Origin: an uncultured Alloprevotella sp.
GTDB lineage: Bacteria > Bacteroidota > Bacteroidia > Bacteroidales > Bacteroidaceae
Reading direction: 5' to 3'
NCBI GenBank assembly: GCA_944322325.1
Contig: CALUOQ010000002.1
Coordinates: forward strand, 186,001 to 250,000
Length of the DNA: 64,000 bases
Below the pieces are notes generated by a model. That model was not told the origin of the DNA and searched no databases. It saw only the letters and a program-made list of their open reading frames with translations. Within the stretch, counting starts at the first letter, position 1. Each line of letters opens with the position of its first letter. Positions 26,849 through 36,691 of the stretch are shown in pieces. A program made the translations under genes and the position numbers.

Positions 26849-28579
26849 TCAGCTCATCGGTTCGGCTGGGCGGATGTCCTCAATGAGCAACTGGATGTCA
26901 CCGCGCTTGTGAGTGTTGTCCTCCACGGTGTAGCAGATATCGAAAGCACGCTTTGTCTTGATGTAACGGGCCTGCGAGCTTTGACCGAACGCAATGCCGT
27001 TCATCACGTGGCTTGACTTGTTGTCGACTAACTCCAGTTTGATGTGTTCCTGTCCACGCCCCACAACCTTGCTGGTGCCGTAGTCGTAGACACGCTTGGT
27101 GCAGAACACGGGCTTGGGATTGCCGGGACCGAAAGGGGCAAAGCGCTTCAGCTCATTGTTGAAGCGCGGCGTCACGTCCTTGAAGTCAAGCATGGCGTCG
27201 ATGTCGATGCGGGCGCGCGTCTGTTCGTCGTTGATGTGCTCAGCGACGTAGGCCTCGAAACGGCGGGTGAATTCCGGAACATTTTCCACGCGCAATGAGA
27301 GACCGGCGGCGTAGGTGTGGCCGCCAAAGTTCTCAAGCAAATCCTCGCAGCTTTGAACGGCCTTGTAGACGTCGAAACCCGAAACCGAACGCGCCGACCC
27401 CGTAGCGATGCCATCATCGCTACAAGTAAGCACCACGCTGGGACGATAATACAGTTCAGTGAGCCGCGAGGCTACGATGCCAATGACGCCTTTGTGCCAC
27501 TCCTTATTAAATATGACGAGGGACCGGCGGCTTTCCAAGTCGGTAAAATCTTTTACCAGCTCGGTGGCCTGCTCGGTCATCTGTTTGTCAAGGTCTTTGC
27601 GGGCCTCGTTGTAAAGGTTGATACGGTTAGCCTGTTCGAGCGCACTGGGATAGTCTTTTTCGACAAGCAGGTCCACAGCTTCCTTGCCGTTCTGCATACG
27701 GCCCGAAGCGTTGATGCGCGGCCCGATTTTGAAGATGATATCGGACATGGCGAGCTCCCGGTCAGCCAGACCGCACACCTCGATGATAGCCTGTAAACCA
27801 ATGGAAGGACTGACGTTGAGACAGCGAAGCCCGTGGTAGGCCAGAATGCGGTTCTCGCCCATGATGGGGACAATATCGGCGGCTATGCTCACCGCGCATA
27901 AGTCGAGCAACGGTGTAAGCTTATTGAACTCGATACCGTTGCTTTCGGCGAATGCCTGCATGAACTTGAAGCCGACACCGCAGCCGGAGAGGTCGGCATA
28001 GGGATAGTGATTGTCGAGCCGCTTGGGGTTAAGGATGGCCACGGCCGGTGGCATGACGGCGTCGGGGACGTGGTGGTCGCAGATAATAAAGTCGATGCCC
28101 AGCTCGCGGGCATAGGCAATCTCGTCCACGGCTTTGATGCCACAGTCAAGGACAATGATGAGCGTAACACCCATTTCGGCCGCTTGCTCAATACCTTTCT
28201 TCGATACGCCGTACCCCTCCTCATAGCGATCGGGAATATAGAAGTCGACGTTCGAGTAGTACTGGCGGAGAAATTTGTAGACCAGCGCCACAGCCGTACA
28301 TCCGTCCACGTCGTAATCACCGTAGACCAAGATGTGCTCCTTGTTGCCCATGGCAGCATTAAGCCGGTCGACAGCCTCGCGCATGTCGTCCATCAGGAAC
28401 GGGTCGTAAAGGTCGGAGAGCTGGGGGTGGAAAAAACGGCGCGCCTCAGCGGCGGTCGTAATGCCCCGCTCCCCGAGCAGATACCCCAATACGGGATGGA
28501 CACCCACTTCGCGCGCCAAAGCCCTGGCTTCCTCCTTGCGCCGGGGCGTGGGCGCTTCGTAGTTCCATTCGTAATTCAT
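26849..28579 (-). CDS. recJ: single-stranded-DNA-specific exonuclease RecJ
   Basis: 576 residues, the usual RecJ length. The DHH phosphoesterase core is visible: VYGDYDVDGCTA (motif I), IVLDCGIK, CDHHVPD (motif III, DHH) and SGCGVGFKF. The DHHA1 region contains GGHTYAAGLSL, and the C-terminal OB-fold-like domain starts around DVTPRFNNEL. It degrades ssDNA 5'-3' during mismatch repair, base excision and RecF-pathway recombination. First gene of recJ-recQ. Confidence 0.96.
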   Translation of the reverse strand: MNYEWNYEAPTPRRKEEARALAREVGVHPVLGYLLGERGITTAAEARRFFHPQLSDLYDPFLMDDMREAVDRLNAAMGNKEHILVYGDYDVDGCTAVALVYKFLRQYYSNVDFYIPDRYEEGYGVSKKGIEQAAEMGVTLIIVLDCGIKAVDEIAYARELGIDFIICDHHVPDAVMPPAVAILNPKRLDNHYPYADLSGCGVGFKFMQAFAESNGIEFNKLTPLLDLCAVSIAADIVPIMGENRILAYHGLRCLNVSPSIGLQAIIEVCGLADRELAMSDIIFKIGPRINASGRMQNGKEAVDLLVEKDYPSALEQANRINLYNEARKDLDKQMTEQATELVKDFTDLESRRSLVIFNKEWHKGVIGIVASRLTELYYRPSVVLTCSDDGIATGSARSVSGFDVYKAVQSCEDLLENFGGHTYAAGLSLRVENVPEFTRRFEAYVAEHINDEQTRARIDIDAMLDFKDVTPRFNNELKRFAPFGPGNPKPVFCTKRVYDYGTSKVVGRGQEHIKLELVDNKSSHVMNGIAFGQSSQARYIKTKRAFDICYTVEDNTHKRGDIQLLIEDIRPAEPMS

Positions 28580-28787
28580 TATATATTATTTTTTTCTTTG
28601 TCATAGAAAGTCGTATGTCCCTGTCAATAACAGGATACGGAGCTGGGATTCACGGTGCCCCTGCTTCAACAAGTGCGTAAAGTTAGCTAAAAAAGAGCAA
28701 GCACCTACGTTTTCCTCTCTTTTTTAACGCCTGTTGCCATTTGCCGGGGGCTGGAGGGCAGCAACAGCGGACACGATTTTACGCGAA

Positions 28788-29705
28788 CTACAGCAGGAGG
28801 CTCAGTAACGGAATAGTGATGACGGAAAATAGCGTCGTGAGAAACAAGCCTTGCGTCATGACACGCTCATCGCGCCCATATTGTAGGCAGAACATGATGC
28901 CGTTCGTGGCTACGGGCATGGCGGAAAGTACCACGGCAATGCCGCTGGCAAATTCCGGAAAACCGCACAAACGGAACACGGTGAATACAACAAGCGGCAG
29001 CACGATGAGGCGCAGCGTAGCTGCCATGTACACAAATCGGTTGCCGAGCATGTCTCGCCACGGTATGTGGCTCAAACTCGAACCTATGATAAGCAGGGCG
29101 CAAGGCACGGTCATGTCGCCCAGCAGGTGAAACCAATTAGCCACCGGCACAGGAGTAGACACCTTGAACAGCGCTATGGCAATGGCCGCCAGCGAGGCAA
29201 TCATGCAGGGCGTTACCAACATACGCGGACAGAAAGCATCACGCGCCGGACTTCCTTTAATATAAGACACACCCAGCGTAAACATCAACAAATTCGACGG
29301 CAGATTCAGCACACTGGCACAGAACACGGCCCGCGGACCGAACACGGCATCGACCACCGGGTAACCGATAAACGTGACATTGCCGAAAGCCAACATGAAG
29401 CGCAGGATGCCACGTCGGCCCTCACCGACGGGCCACACACGCGGCACGAACCACGCCGCACCTATCAAGAGAACGTAGTTGACGGCTGCGATGCCCAGCA
29501 GGGAAACAATCTCGCTGCGCTCAAAGGCAAGATCATCGCCCATGACCGAGGCCAGAATCAACGCTGGCATACTCACATTGAGTACAAAAGTCGACATCTT
29601 GCGGTCCATGTCGCTGGCCCACAAACCGCGCTTGGCGGCCACAAGTCCAACCAGCACAATGCCGAAAATAGAAAGCATCTGAATGACGATGTGCGTATAG
29701 TCCAT
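28788..29705 (-). CDS. AEC family transporter (auxin efflux carrier superfamily)
   Basis: 305 residues with about ten hydrophobic spans arranged as two five-helix halves, the usual AEC layout. Diagnostic stretches are FVLNVSMPALILASVMG near the N-terminus and AVVLSAMPVATNGIMFCLQYG near the C-terminus, the paired crossover helices. Bacterial members export or import small organic acids; the substrate here is unknown. The start at 29705 (MDYTHIVIQ) is supported by a strong promoter 43 bp upstream. Apparently monocistronic. Confidence 0.85.
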   Translation of the reverse strand: MDYTHIVIQMLSIFGIVLVGLVAAKRGLWASDMDRKMSTFVLNVSMPALILASVMGDDLAFERSEIVSLLGIAAVNYVLLIGAAWFVPRVWPVGEGRRGILRFMLAFGNVTFIGYPVVDAVFGPRAVFCASVLNLPSNLLMFTLGVSYIKGSPARDAFCPRMLVTPCMIASLAAIAIALFKVSTPVPVANWFHLLGDMTVPCALLIIGSSLSHIPWRDMLGNRFVYMAATLRLIVLPLVVFTVFRLCGFPEFASGIAVVLSAMPVATNGIMFCLQYGRDERVMTQGLFLTTLFSVITIPLLSLLL

Positions 29706-29747
29706 ACGTTTGAGGATTAGGGCGCAGTGCCTGAATGATACGGCCGG

Positions 29748-29778
29748 CAAAGTTACGACTTTCCTTTTGTAATGCAAA
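29748..29778 (-). promoter_or_regulatory. Bacteroidota promoter (-33/-7) of AEC transporter gene
   Basis: On the minus strand: TTTG (29778-29775), a 19-bp spacer, then TAACTTTG (29755-29748). This is a full match to TTTG-N19-21-TAnnTTTG. Confidence 0.8.
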
Positions 29779-29831
29779 GTCGGCGCATGAAGGAGTTGCA
29801 GCTCGTTTTTCGCTTTCCTTATAGGCAAGAA

Positions 29832-29880
29832 CAATTTCTATGTCCCCGCTAAGGAAAACTCAGCAGGGACACAGAAATTG
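29832..29880 (-). terminator. Hairpin terminator after the glycosyltransferase gene
   Basis: 19-nt arms 29832-29850 (CAATTTCTATGTCCCCGCT) and 29862-29880, with two mismatches of the G.U/A.C type and an 11-nt loop. It lies just downstream of the GT2 gene on the minus strand. The arms resemble the dispersed repeat module TTTCTATCGTAGTCCCCG with CGTA removed from both arms, so it may be a derived member of that family. Confidence 0.65.
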
Positions 29881-29910
29881 CGATCAGGTTGGGAATTTAT
29901 GCGCAGTCGC

Positions 29911-30879
29911 TCAATGAAACGCTCCCCGCCGTCTTAGCTTCATTTTGCGCAGCAGGCCCGCTACGCACTGGCGCATCCGGCAATATATAGTGTACACTAC
30001 GGGGTGGTAGAGCGCCATGCGCTCGATGGAAGACAGAGTTAGGCCACTCTGAACTACGTCCTCAAGTATTCTCTGCCGGAATGCAGATTTACGGGCATCG
30101 ACATCGCCTGCTATTAAGCACCCCATGTATCCCGTAAGCCGGCTTCGCAGACACATCTTGAAATAAGACTCGCGCAAGTCAAGCGGGATGGAATCTGTAC
30201 GAAAACGGTCGTACATCTCCTCGTAGGCTACGGTAGGACGGAACGTATGGACGACACTTTCGTCGTTGTTTCGGTACAGGTAAACCTGAGCCGGTATTAC
30301 GCGGGCCGGCTTGTCCGTCGCAAAAGCCAAGCGGATATTCATCAGCATATCTTCGCCTTTGACGATTTCCCGCGGAAGTTCAAGTATCGTTGGGTGCGTT
30401 GCAAACAAATTCCGCCGGATGAGTTTTCCCCATGGTGCAGCAGGAAGGAGCTCCCCGGTGAGGCAGCAATGCCTTAATTCGTCGACGGGTAAAACGGTGT
30501 CTACACCTCGCGTATGGTGGAAACCGATCACAAGGTCATAGGCCTCCCCCGCTGCTTTATACAGCAAGGCAAGCGCATCGGCAGGAAGGCGATCGTCGGC
30601 ATCCACAAAGCAAACCCATTCACCCGCGGCGTGTGCGACACCCGTTCGTCGGGCACAAGTAACGCCTTCGTTCTTTTGATGTAGAGTTTTGACTTGCGGA
30701 TACTTCGCCGCGTAGTCATCCACAAGCTTTCCCGTCGCATCAGGACTACCGTCATCTACGAAGATGATTTCGAAATCCTCAAAAGTTTGTTCAAACAAGC
30801 TGTCCATACATTCTGGCAGCCATCTCACAGCCTTGTAACACGGTACAACGACTGAAATTGCAGGTCCGATTTCTTTCAT
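29911..30879 (-). CDS. Family 2 glycosyltransferase
   Basis: 322 residues. GT-A fold at residues 1-220 with SVVVPCYKAVRWLPECMDSLFEQTFEDFEIIFVDDGSPDATG, the VDADDRLP metal-binding DxD-type motif, and a hydrophobic amphipathic C-terminus ending in a basic tail (KMKLRRRGAFH) suited to membrane association. It probably transfers a sugar to a surface glycan or lipid-linked acceptor; donor and acceptor cannot be read from sequence. It stands alone with no polysaccharide genes around it, which is unusual for a GT2 of this type. Confidence 0.9.
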   Translation of the reverse strand: MKEIGPAISVVVPCYKAVRWLPECMDSLFEQTFEDFEIIFVDDGSPDATGKLVDDYAAKYPQVKTLHQKNEGVTCARRTGVAHAAGEWVCFVDADDRLPADALALLYKAAGEAYDLVIGFHHTRGVDTVLPVDELRHCCLTGELLPAAPWGKLIRRNLFATHPTILELPREIVKGEDMLMNIRLAFATDKPARVIPAQVYLYRNNDESVVHTFRPTVAYEEMYDRFRTDSIPLDLRESYFKMCLRSRLTGYMGCLIAGDVDARKSAFRQRILEDVVQSGLTLSSIERMALYHPVVYTIYCRMRQCVAGLLRKMKLRRRGAFH

Positions 30880-30995
30880 AGGGCATGAAACATGTTATCC
30901 GGACTGCGCCACCGATGCCAATATCTCTTTCTATGGCCTTCATCTCTGCTTAGGAAAAGAGGACAAAGCTTCCCACATATTCCTGATATACACAC

Positions 30996-31280
30996 CATTC
31001 TACGCAAGAATGAGAAAAGCACCATCATACACAGCCATTTCTCCCGCCATAAAGCTGACAATCAAAAACGTAAGTTGTCTGCACCATGCGAAAACGTTGA
31101 CAAAAAGACTCACCGCGCCCTTACGCACCATCCCTTAAGCAAGGACATAATCGAAGAAGTGAGCACGAACGAACAGGCGGAACACACGTAATAATCAAAA
31201 GAATATCAAAGAAAATGCTTACTTTTGCAAAAACTTCTGTGATCGTGTTTCCGGTGCTTTCCTCATTCTTGCGTAGAATG
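30996..31280. repeat. 28-bp inverted repeat pair bracketing 229 bp
   Basis: Left copy 30996-31023 and right copy 31253-31280 are reverse complements with one mismatch. Each contains the small palindrome CATTCTtgcgtAGAATG. The layout resembles a MITE with terminal inverted repeats, or a long-range stem. No target-site duplication is evident next to the outer ends. Confidence 0.7.
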
Positions 31281-31381
31281 AGAAAGGGGAAAATAAGTTT
31301 TGCTTCCTTTTTCGACAAAACGACAAGCGCTGTGACATTGTAAATAAAGACCCTAAAGACTACAGATAAACGACACGTTAG

Positions 31382-31413
31382 TTTCGCCGTAGTCCGCAAA
31401 TGTTGTAAATTTG
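31382..31413 (+). promoter_or_regulatory. Candidate Bacteroidota promoter for sbcD-sbcC
   Basis: TTTC (31382-31385) as a one-mismatch -33 box, a 20-bp spacer, then TAAATTTG (31406-31413), 49 bp upstream of the sbcD ATG. Confidence 0.6.
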
Positions 31414-31462
31414 CTCCGCTGAAAACGGGCCGAGACGCGGCCCTACGTAAGGTAGCAAACGC

Positions 31463-32701
31463 ATGAAAATCATCCACACAGCCGATTGGCACCTCGGTAA
31501 TACGTTTCACGGCCACGACCGCCACGACGAACAGGCTTACTTCCTGGACCACTTGGTCGACCTCTTAAAGGACGAGCAGCCGGACGCACTTCTCATCGCC
31601 GGCGACGTGTTCGACACATCAAACCCCTCGGCGGCGGCCGAGAAGCTATTCTTCGATTTTCTAAGCCACGCGACGGCTGAAGTCGACGGTTTGCAAATCG
31701 TCGTCGTTGCGGGGAATCACGATTCTGCTGCCCGCCTCGAAGCTCCCTCGGCCATGCTGAGCACACACCGCGTTTTCGTGCGCGGTACGGTACAGCGTCT
31801 TCCGTCGGGCGAAGTCAACTATACACGCCATCTCATTCCTCTGCGCCAGCGGAGCAACGACCGGGTCGGCGCGCTCTGTCTGGCAGTACCTTTTTTACGC
31901 GCCTGCGACTACCCCGCCGGCTTGGCGCCAGCCGAGGGGGTAACCCACTTCTTCCGCCATCTGCGGGAAGCCGCCACGGAACACCGCTATGCCGGCGTTC
32001 CCTTAGTAGCTGTCGCCCATTTCTATGCGGCCGGGGCTGACATCTGCACCGATGAGCACAGCGAACGCCTCGTCGTAGGCGGTCAGGAGTGTGTCGACGT
32101 CGCCCGCCTGCCTCGCGGCGTAGCCTACACGGCCTTGGGCCATATCCACAAAGCCCAGCGCGTGGCCGGCCGCGACGACGTGCGTTATGCCGGCAGCGTG
32201 CTTCCCCTCTCATTCTCCGAGCGCACGTATCGCCACGGGGTGGTGCGCGTCGAAATCGACGATATGGGCCACGTCACGACAGAGTCGATCGGTCTGCCCC
32301 TACTGCGCCCCCTGTTGTCATTGCCTGCGAACGGCGTCTCGTCGGCCGACGAGATGTTCCGAGCCATCGCCCGCCTGCCCAAACAGCAGGAAGGCGACCT
32401 CGGCGCCGGTTGGCCCTATCTGGAGATGAAGATACTCGAAACGCAACCTGAGCCGACGTTGGTCAGCCGCCTGCTCGACGCACTGGCCGACCGGGCGGTC
32501 CATTTCTGCCGCGTGGTGCGCTCGGTGCCTGCTGCCCGTGACAATGAGCCCTCAGCCATCACGACGACCGACGAACTGGCCGCCATACAGCCAGCCGAAC
32601 TGGCCCGGCGCATCTTTGCCGAACGCTACCACAGCCCCATGCCGCATGAACTCGAAACCCTTTTCCTTGAAGCCGAAGCAGCATGCAAAGCGACGGAATG
32701 A
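31463..32701 (+). CDS. sbcD: Exonuclease SbcCD subunit D (Mre11-like nuclease)
   Basis: 412 residues. Calcineurin-like phosphoesterase motifs in order: HTADWHLG, IAGDVFD, VVAGNHDS, and later VAHFYAAG and ALGHIHKAQ, which complete the dimetal site. With SbcC it forms the Mre11-Rad50-type complex that opens DNA hairpins and processes blocked ends, a notable neighbour in a genome carrying long palindromes. The C-terminal cap region is at about 290-412. It is 25 bp upstream of sbcC. Confidence 0.95.
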   Translation: MKIIHTADWHLGNTFHGHDRHDEQAYFLDHLVDLLKDEQPDALLIAGDVFDTSNPSAAAEKLFFDFLSHATAEVDGLQIVVVAGNHDSAARLEAPSAMLSTHRVFVRGTVQRLPSGEVNYTRHLIPLRQRSNDRVGALCLAVPFLRACDYPAGLAPAEGVTHFFRHLREAATEHRYAGVPLVAVAHFYAAGADICTDEHSERLVVGGQECVDVARLPRGVAYTALGHIHKAQRVAGRDDVRYAGSVLPLSFSERTYRHGVVRVEIDDMGHVTTESIGLPLLRPLLSLPANGVSSADEMFRAIARLPKQQEGDLGAGWPYLEMKILETQPEPTLVSRLLDALADRAVHFCRVVRSVPAARDNEPSAITTTDELAAIQPAELARRIFAERYHSPMPHELETLFLEAEAACKATE

Positions 32702-32726
32702 GCGTTTCAACAACAGACTTCCCTTT

Positions 32727-35700
32727 ATGAAAATAGAAAAGATAACTCTCTGCAACCTAACGTCGCTCGAAGGCGAACAGGTGGTCGACTTCACCGTCGA
32801 GCCGTTGCGCTCGGCGGGATTATTCGCCATCACCGGCGATACGGGCGCCGGCAAGTCGACCCTCCTCGACGCCATCTGTCTGGCCCTTTACGACCGTGCG
32901 CCGCGCTTCGACGACGCCGAACGAATCAAGTCCGAGGACTTCGAGCGCCTGAAACAGGGCAAGGTGCGCCCGCTCCAGACCAACGACGTCAGCAACCTGC
33001 TGCGGCGCGGCTGTACCGAAGCCTATAGCCGCATCGTATTCACCGACCGCAGCAGCCACTGCTACGAAGCCGAGTGGCGTCTGCGCGTCAACCGCAACGG
33101 CAACATCGAACCCGCCACCCGGGCGCTGCGACGCCTCAGTCCCTCGCCCGAAGAATTCGGCGGGACAAAGACTGAAATCAATCGACGCATAGAAGAACTG
33201 ACCGGACTCAGTTACGAACAATTTACGCGCACCGTACTGCTGGCGCAAAACAGCTTTTCCAACTTTCTCAAGGCGAAGCGCAACGAAAAATCCAGCCTGC
33301 TCGAGAAACTGACCGGTACGGAAATCTACGGCACCATCTCCACTAAAATCTACGAGAAAAGCAAAGCGGCAGCCGCCCATTACGACCTGCTCAAGGCGCG
33401 GCTCGAAGAAGCCGCCGGCAGCGGACTCCTCGACGAAACCGACTTGGCCCGCATACGCGAAGAGCGCGGACTGACGGCCTCGGCCCTCGACCACGCCGGT
33501 CACGAGGCCGAACGCCTGGCCGCCGCCTGCCGCTGGTTTGCAGCCTACAACGAAGCGGTATCCGAACAGGCCCATTGCGAAGCACAGTTCAACGCGGCTC
33601 ACAAGGCCTACACCGCCCGCCACGACGACGAGGCCGCCATCGAGCGCTACGACCGCGTATTGCCTATGCAAGAACTATTCCGCCATACCCAGCGTTGTGC
33701 GGCGCAGCTCGAACAGAACAAAACGGTGCGCGCCCGCCTTGACGAGGATATCGCCCGGCAGGAACAACTTGTCCAACAAGCCGCCGACGCCCTCCAAGCC
33801 GCCCACGAGCAGGTGACCAACGCTGAAAACCGCCTCACGGCCCGCCGCAGCGACCTCGACCAAGGTTATCGTCTGCAAGGACAGCTTGACGACGTGCGCG
33901 AACATCTTCGCCAGCTGGCCGCCCAGCGGGATCGTTGCCGCAATATGGTGAACAACAGCCGCGACGGACTGAAGAACAAACGGGCGGAGCACGAGTCGCT
34001 CCAAAAAACGCTGGAAACGTACCGCGCCGGACTACAATCGCTCACCGTACATCGCCGAATGCTCGAACGCTACGACTTGGTGTGCGATAAACTGAACCAC
34101 CTGAACCGCGTACACACCGAGGTGCGAAAACTCAACGAGGTACTCGAAGCACAGCGCCGCCAGCGCGACGAACTGCGCGCCACGGTCGAAACCGAACGGA
34201 AAACTTGCGGACAAATAGCCCAGCAGGTCCGTTCGAAGCGTGAGGCCCTTGACGTGGCCCGCACCGCCAATCAGGGACGCGACGGCCTTGAACTGCAAAC
34301 GCGCCTCACCGACCTACAGCGCAACTACGCCCAGCTCGAAGCGGCCAAGACGCTTTGGACACGCATCACCGACGGTTATGCCGATGTGGAGCGGCGCACG
34401 GCCGATGTGGAGCGCTGCGAACGCGAGCTCCGGCAGACCGAGCAGGCCGTACAGATGCAGGAAGCTACCCTCGCCCCCCTGCGACGCGAACATACCCGGC
34501 TACAGGAGGCCTGCACCCTAAGCCGCGGGCAGGACATCGTAGAACTGCGCAAAAGTCTCAAGGAAGGCACGCCCTGCCCCCTCTGCGGTGCCACGCACCA
34601 TCCCTACCACACGGAGACCGAGCGCACTTTGGGCCATATTCTCTCGAAACTTGAGCAGGACTTTGCCGACGTCGACGAGGAACTGACGCGCAAAATGCAA
34701 GCCCTCGACGAGCTGCGACGCGAGCAAGCCCGCCGCGAAGTCGCCCTCACCACCGGCCGCGAGTACCTCACCGGCCGGCGTGACCGCCTCAGTGCCGACA
34801 TCGAAGAGTGGAATGCCTACGCCACGCTCGACCGCTCCTTTGCCGACTGTTCCGAGTCAGTAAACCGTGACGCACGGCGCGTTATGCTGGGACAACTCAT
34901 CGACAGTACCCAGCGCTCGCTCGGCGAAATACAACGCGAGTGGAATGCCTTTCACGTCAACCAGCAGGCCATCAATACCCTCAACGAGGAGTTACGCCGC
35001 CTCGACGAAAGCCTCAGCGAAGTGCGCGACCACTTCGAAGAACACAACCGCAACCTGGCCGCCCTAAACCAGACGGTCGCTCAGCTGCAACAACGCGTCA
35101 GCGAAACCGATCGCGAAGGCAGCCTCCTCTACTCCGAGCTCGACAAGCTCATAACGCTTTCCGCCTGGTTCACCACCTGGAGCCGCGACCCCGACCACTT
35201 CCACGTGATTATCGAGAACTACTACCGCCAGTGGTGCGACCAGACCGCCGCACTCGAAAAAGGCGAACGCGAATGCATCGCCCTCGACGAACAACTCGCC
35301 GCGCTGGAGAAAGATAACCTCAATGCCGAGCGTAGCCTTCGCGAAAGCGAGGACGAATACAACCGCTCTGCGGAGCGACAGACCGGCCTTGCCGAAGCAC
35401 TGCGCCGCCTCTTCGGCGACAGTTCACCGCGTGCCGAGGCCGAACGACTACAGCACGCCGTGGACGAGGCCGTGGCTGGCGAGCAGGCGGCACGCCGCAA
35501 CTACGAGGCTGCTGTAGCCTTACAGGAGAACCTCCACGGACGCCGCAAGCACCTGGACGACAGCGACGCCGCCATGCGCGACGAAGGGCGGCACTACAGT
35601 AGTCTTTTGGACAACGAGATACTCCGCTTCAACGGCAATGGCAACGGCTCGCCCCTACAACGCGCCGAACTGGAGCGCATCTTCGCTGACGACCGCCACT

Positions 35701-36500
35701 GGTACAACTTGCGCGCCGAAGTAAACCGCGTCCGCGAGGCACGCATGCTGGCTTCCGACCGTCTCGAACAGGCGCGCGCTGTCGTAGCCCGTCTGCTGGC
35801 CGACCCGTCCCATCCCTCGGGCGAACAGGGCGAGACGCCCGACAACGTGGCAGCCGCCCTGACGGAAGCACACCAACGCATCGAGACTCTGCGTGTCCAG
35901 TTGGCCGAACAGGACCGCCGCCTGCACATACACGACGAACGCCGCGCCCAAACCGAACACCTGCAACAGGAACTGACCGCCGCCGGCGAAGTCCGCGAAA
36001 ACTGGAGCCGACTGAACGCCCTCTTCGGCAGTCAGGACGGCAAACGCTTCCGCGAACTGGCCCAAAGCTACACGTTCCGCCTGCTCGTCGACCACGCCAA
36101 CGAGCAGTTGCGCCTTTTTTCTCCGCGTTACCGTCTGCACAACCTGCCCGGCACGCTCGATCTCGAAATCATCGACCGCGACATGTTCGACCGCCGACGC
36201 TACGTCTATTCCCTTTCCGGTGGCGAAACGTTCATCGTCAGTCTGGCCCTTGCTCTCGGTCTTGCTTCACTCTCAAGCGGCAATCTGTCTATCGGAAGCC
36301 TCTTTATCGATGAGGGATTCGGCAATCTCGATCAAGGCTCGCTGGCCTTGGTGATGGACGCACTGTCCCACCTCGAAAGTACGCAGGGCCGGAAAGTAGG
36401 AGTCATCAGCCACACCGAACAGATACGCTCGCAGATAAGTCCGCAAATACACATTGTGAAACTGCCTACTGGCGGACGCAGCCGCATCGAAATCGAATAG
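32727..36500 (+). CDS. sbcC: Exonuclease SbcCD subunit C (Rad50-like ATPase)
   Basis: 1257 residues. The N-terminal ABC half carries Walker A GDTGAGKSTLLD (about residue 38). A very long Glu/Arg/Gln-rich coiled coil (about 190-1040) is broken by the zinc hook C617-P-L-C620. The C-terminal ABC half holds the signature YSLSGGETF and Walker B SLFIDEGFGNLD. It pairs with SbcD to cleave hairpins and palindrome-derived cruciforms. The start at 32727 (MKIEKITLCNLTSLEG) is the standard beginning of the ATPase lobe; upstream in-frame sequence overlaps sbcD and is unconserved. Confidence 0.96.
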   Translation: MKIEKITLCNLTSLEGEQVVDFTVEPLRSAGLFAITGDTGAGKSTLLDAICLALYDRAPRFDDAERIKSEDFERLKQGKVRPLQTNDVSNLLRRGCTEAYSRIVFTDRSSHCYEAEWRLRVNRNGNIEPATRALRRLSPSPEEFGGTKTEINRRIEELTGLSYEQFTRTVLLAQNSFSNFLKAKRNEKSSLLEKLTGTEIYGTISTKIYEKSKAAAAHYDLLKARLEEAAGSGLLDETDLARIREERGLTASALDHAGHEAERLAAACRWFAAYNEAVSEQAHCEAQFNAAHKAYTARHDDEAAIERYDRVLPMQELFRHTQRCAAQLEQNKTVRARLDEDIARQEQLVQQAADALQAAHEQVTNAENRLTARRSDLDQGYRLQGQLDDVREHLRQLAAQRDRCRNMVNNSRDGLKNKRAEHESLQKTLETYRAGLQSLTVHRRMLERYDLVCDKLNHLNRVHTEVRKLNEVLEAQRRQRDELRATVETERKTCGQIAQQVRSKREALDVARTANQGRDGLELQTRLTDLQRNYAQLEAAKTLWTRITDGYADVERRTADVERCERELRQTEQAVQMQEATLAPLRREHTRLQEACTLSRGQDIVELRKSLKEGTPCPLCGATHHPYHTETERTLGHILSKLEQDFADVDEELTRKMQALDELRREQARREVALTTGREYLTGRRDRLSADIEEWNAYATLDRSFADCSESVNRDARRVMLGQLIDSTQRSLGEIQREWNAFHVNQQAINTLNEELRRLDESLSEVRDHFEEHNRNLAALNQTVAQLQQRVSETDREGSLLYSELDKLITLSAWFTTWSRDPDHFHVIIENYYRQWCDQTAALEKGERECIALDEQLAALEKDNLNAERSLRESEDEYNRSAERQTGLAEALRRLFGDSSPRAEAERLQHAVDEAVAGEQAARRNYEAAVALQENLHGRRKHLDDSDAAMRDEGRHYSSLLDNEILRFNGNGNGSPLQRAELERIFADDRHWYNLRAEVNRVREARMLASDRLEQARAVVARLLADPSHPSGEQGETPDNVAAALTEAHQRIETLRVQLAEQDRRLHIHDERRAQTEHLQQELTAAGEVRENWSRLNALFGSQDGKRFRELAQSYTFRLLVDHANEQLRLFSPRYRLHNLPGTLDLEIIDRDMFDRRRYVYSLSGGETFIVSLALALGLASLSSGNLSIGSLFIDEGFGNLDQGSLALVMDALSHLESTQGRKVGVISHTEQIRSQISPQIHIVKLPTGGRSRIEIE

Positions 36501-36691
36501 TCACATCCCGACGCCGCACGCTCATCTATCCCACTGACCGGGCATCCCCGCCCAGCGCGTTTTTGTATAGATGCTGCTCTGTCGCACAAAACGAAAACCG
36601 CGTTCATCCCCGCGACCGCAACAGACACAGCCAACGGCGATCTGTACCCAATCGACCCTACACCTACCGGCTGCCAAAGTGCACCAAACAA

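Larger units (their letters stand above)
30880..31462. other. AT-richer divergent gap between glycosyltransferase and sbcD
   Basis: 583 bp without a credible gene. It contains a 28-bp inverted repeat pair (30996-31023 and 31253-31280), a TACTTTTG motif at 31220-31227 and a better promoter at 31382-31413 for sbcD. Short frames on both strands lack recognisable domains. Confidence 0.5.

Noticed and set aside
30892-31191. Coding gene in the gap between the glycosyltransferase and sbcD
   Set aside because: No domain, no ribosome-binding context, and the frame spans the inverted repeat; the opposite-strand frames are equally open.
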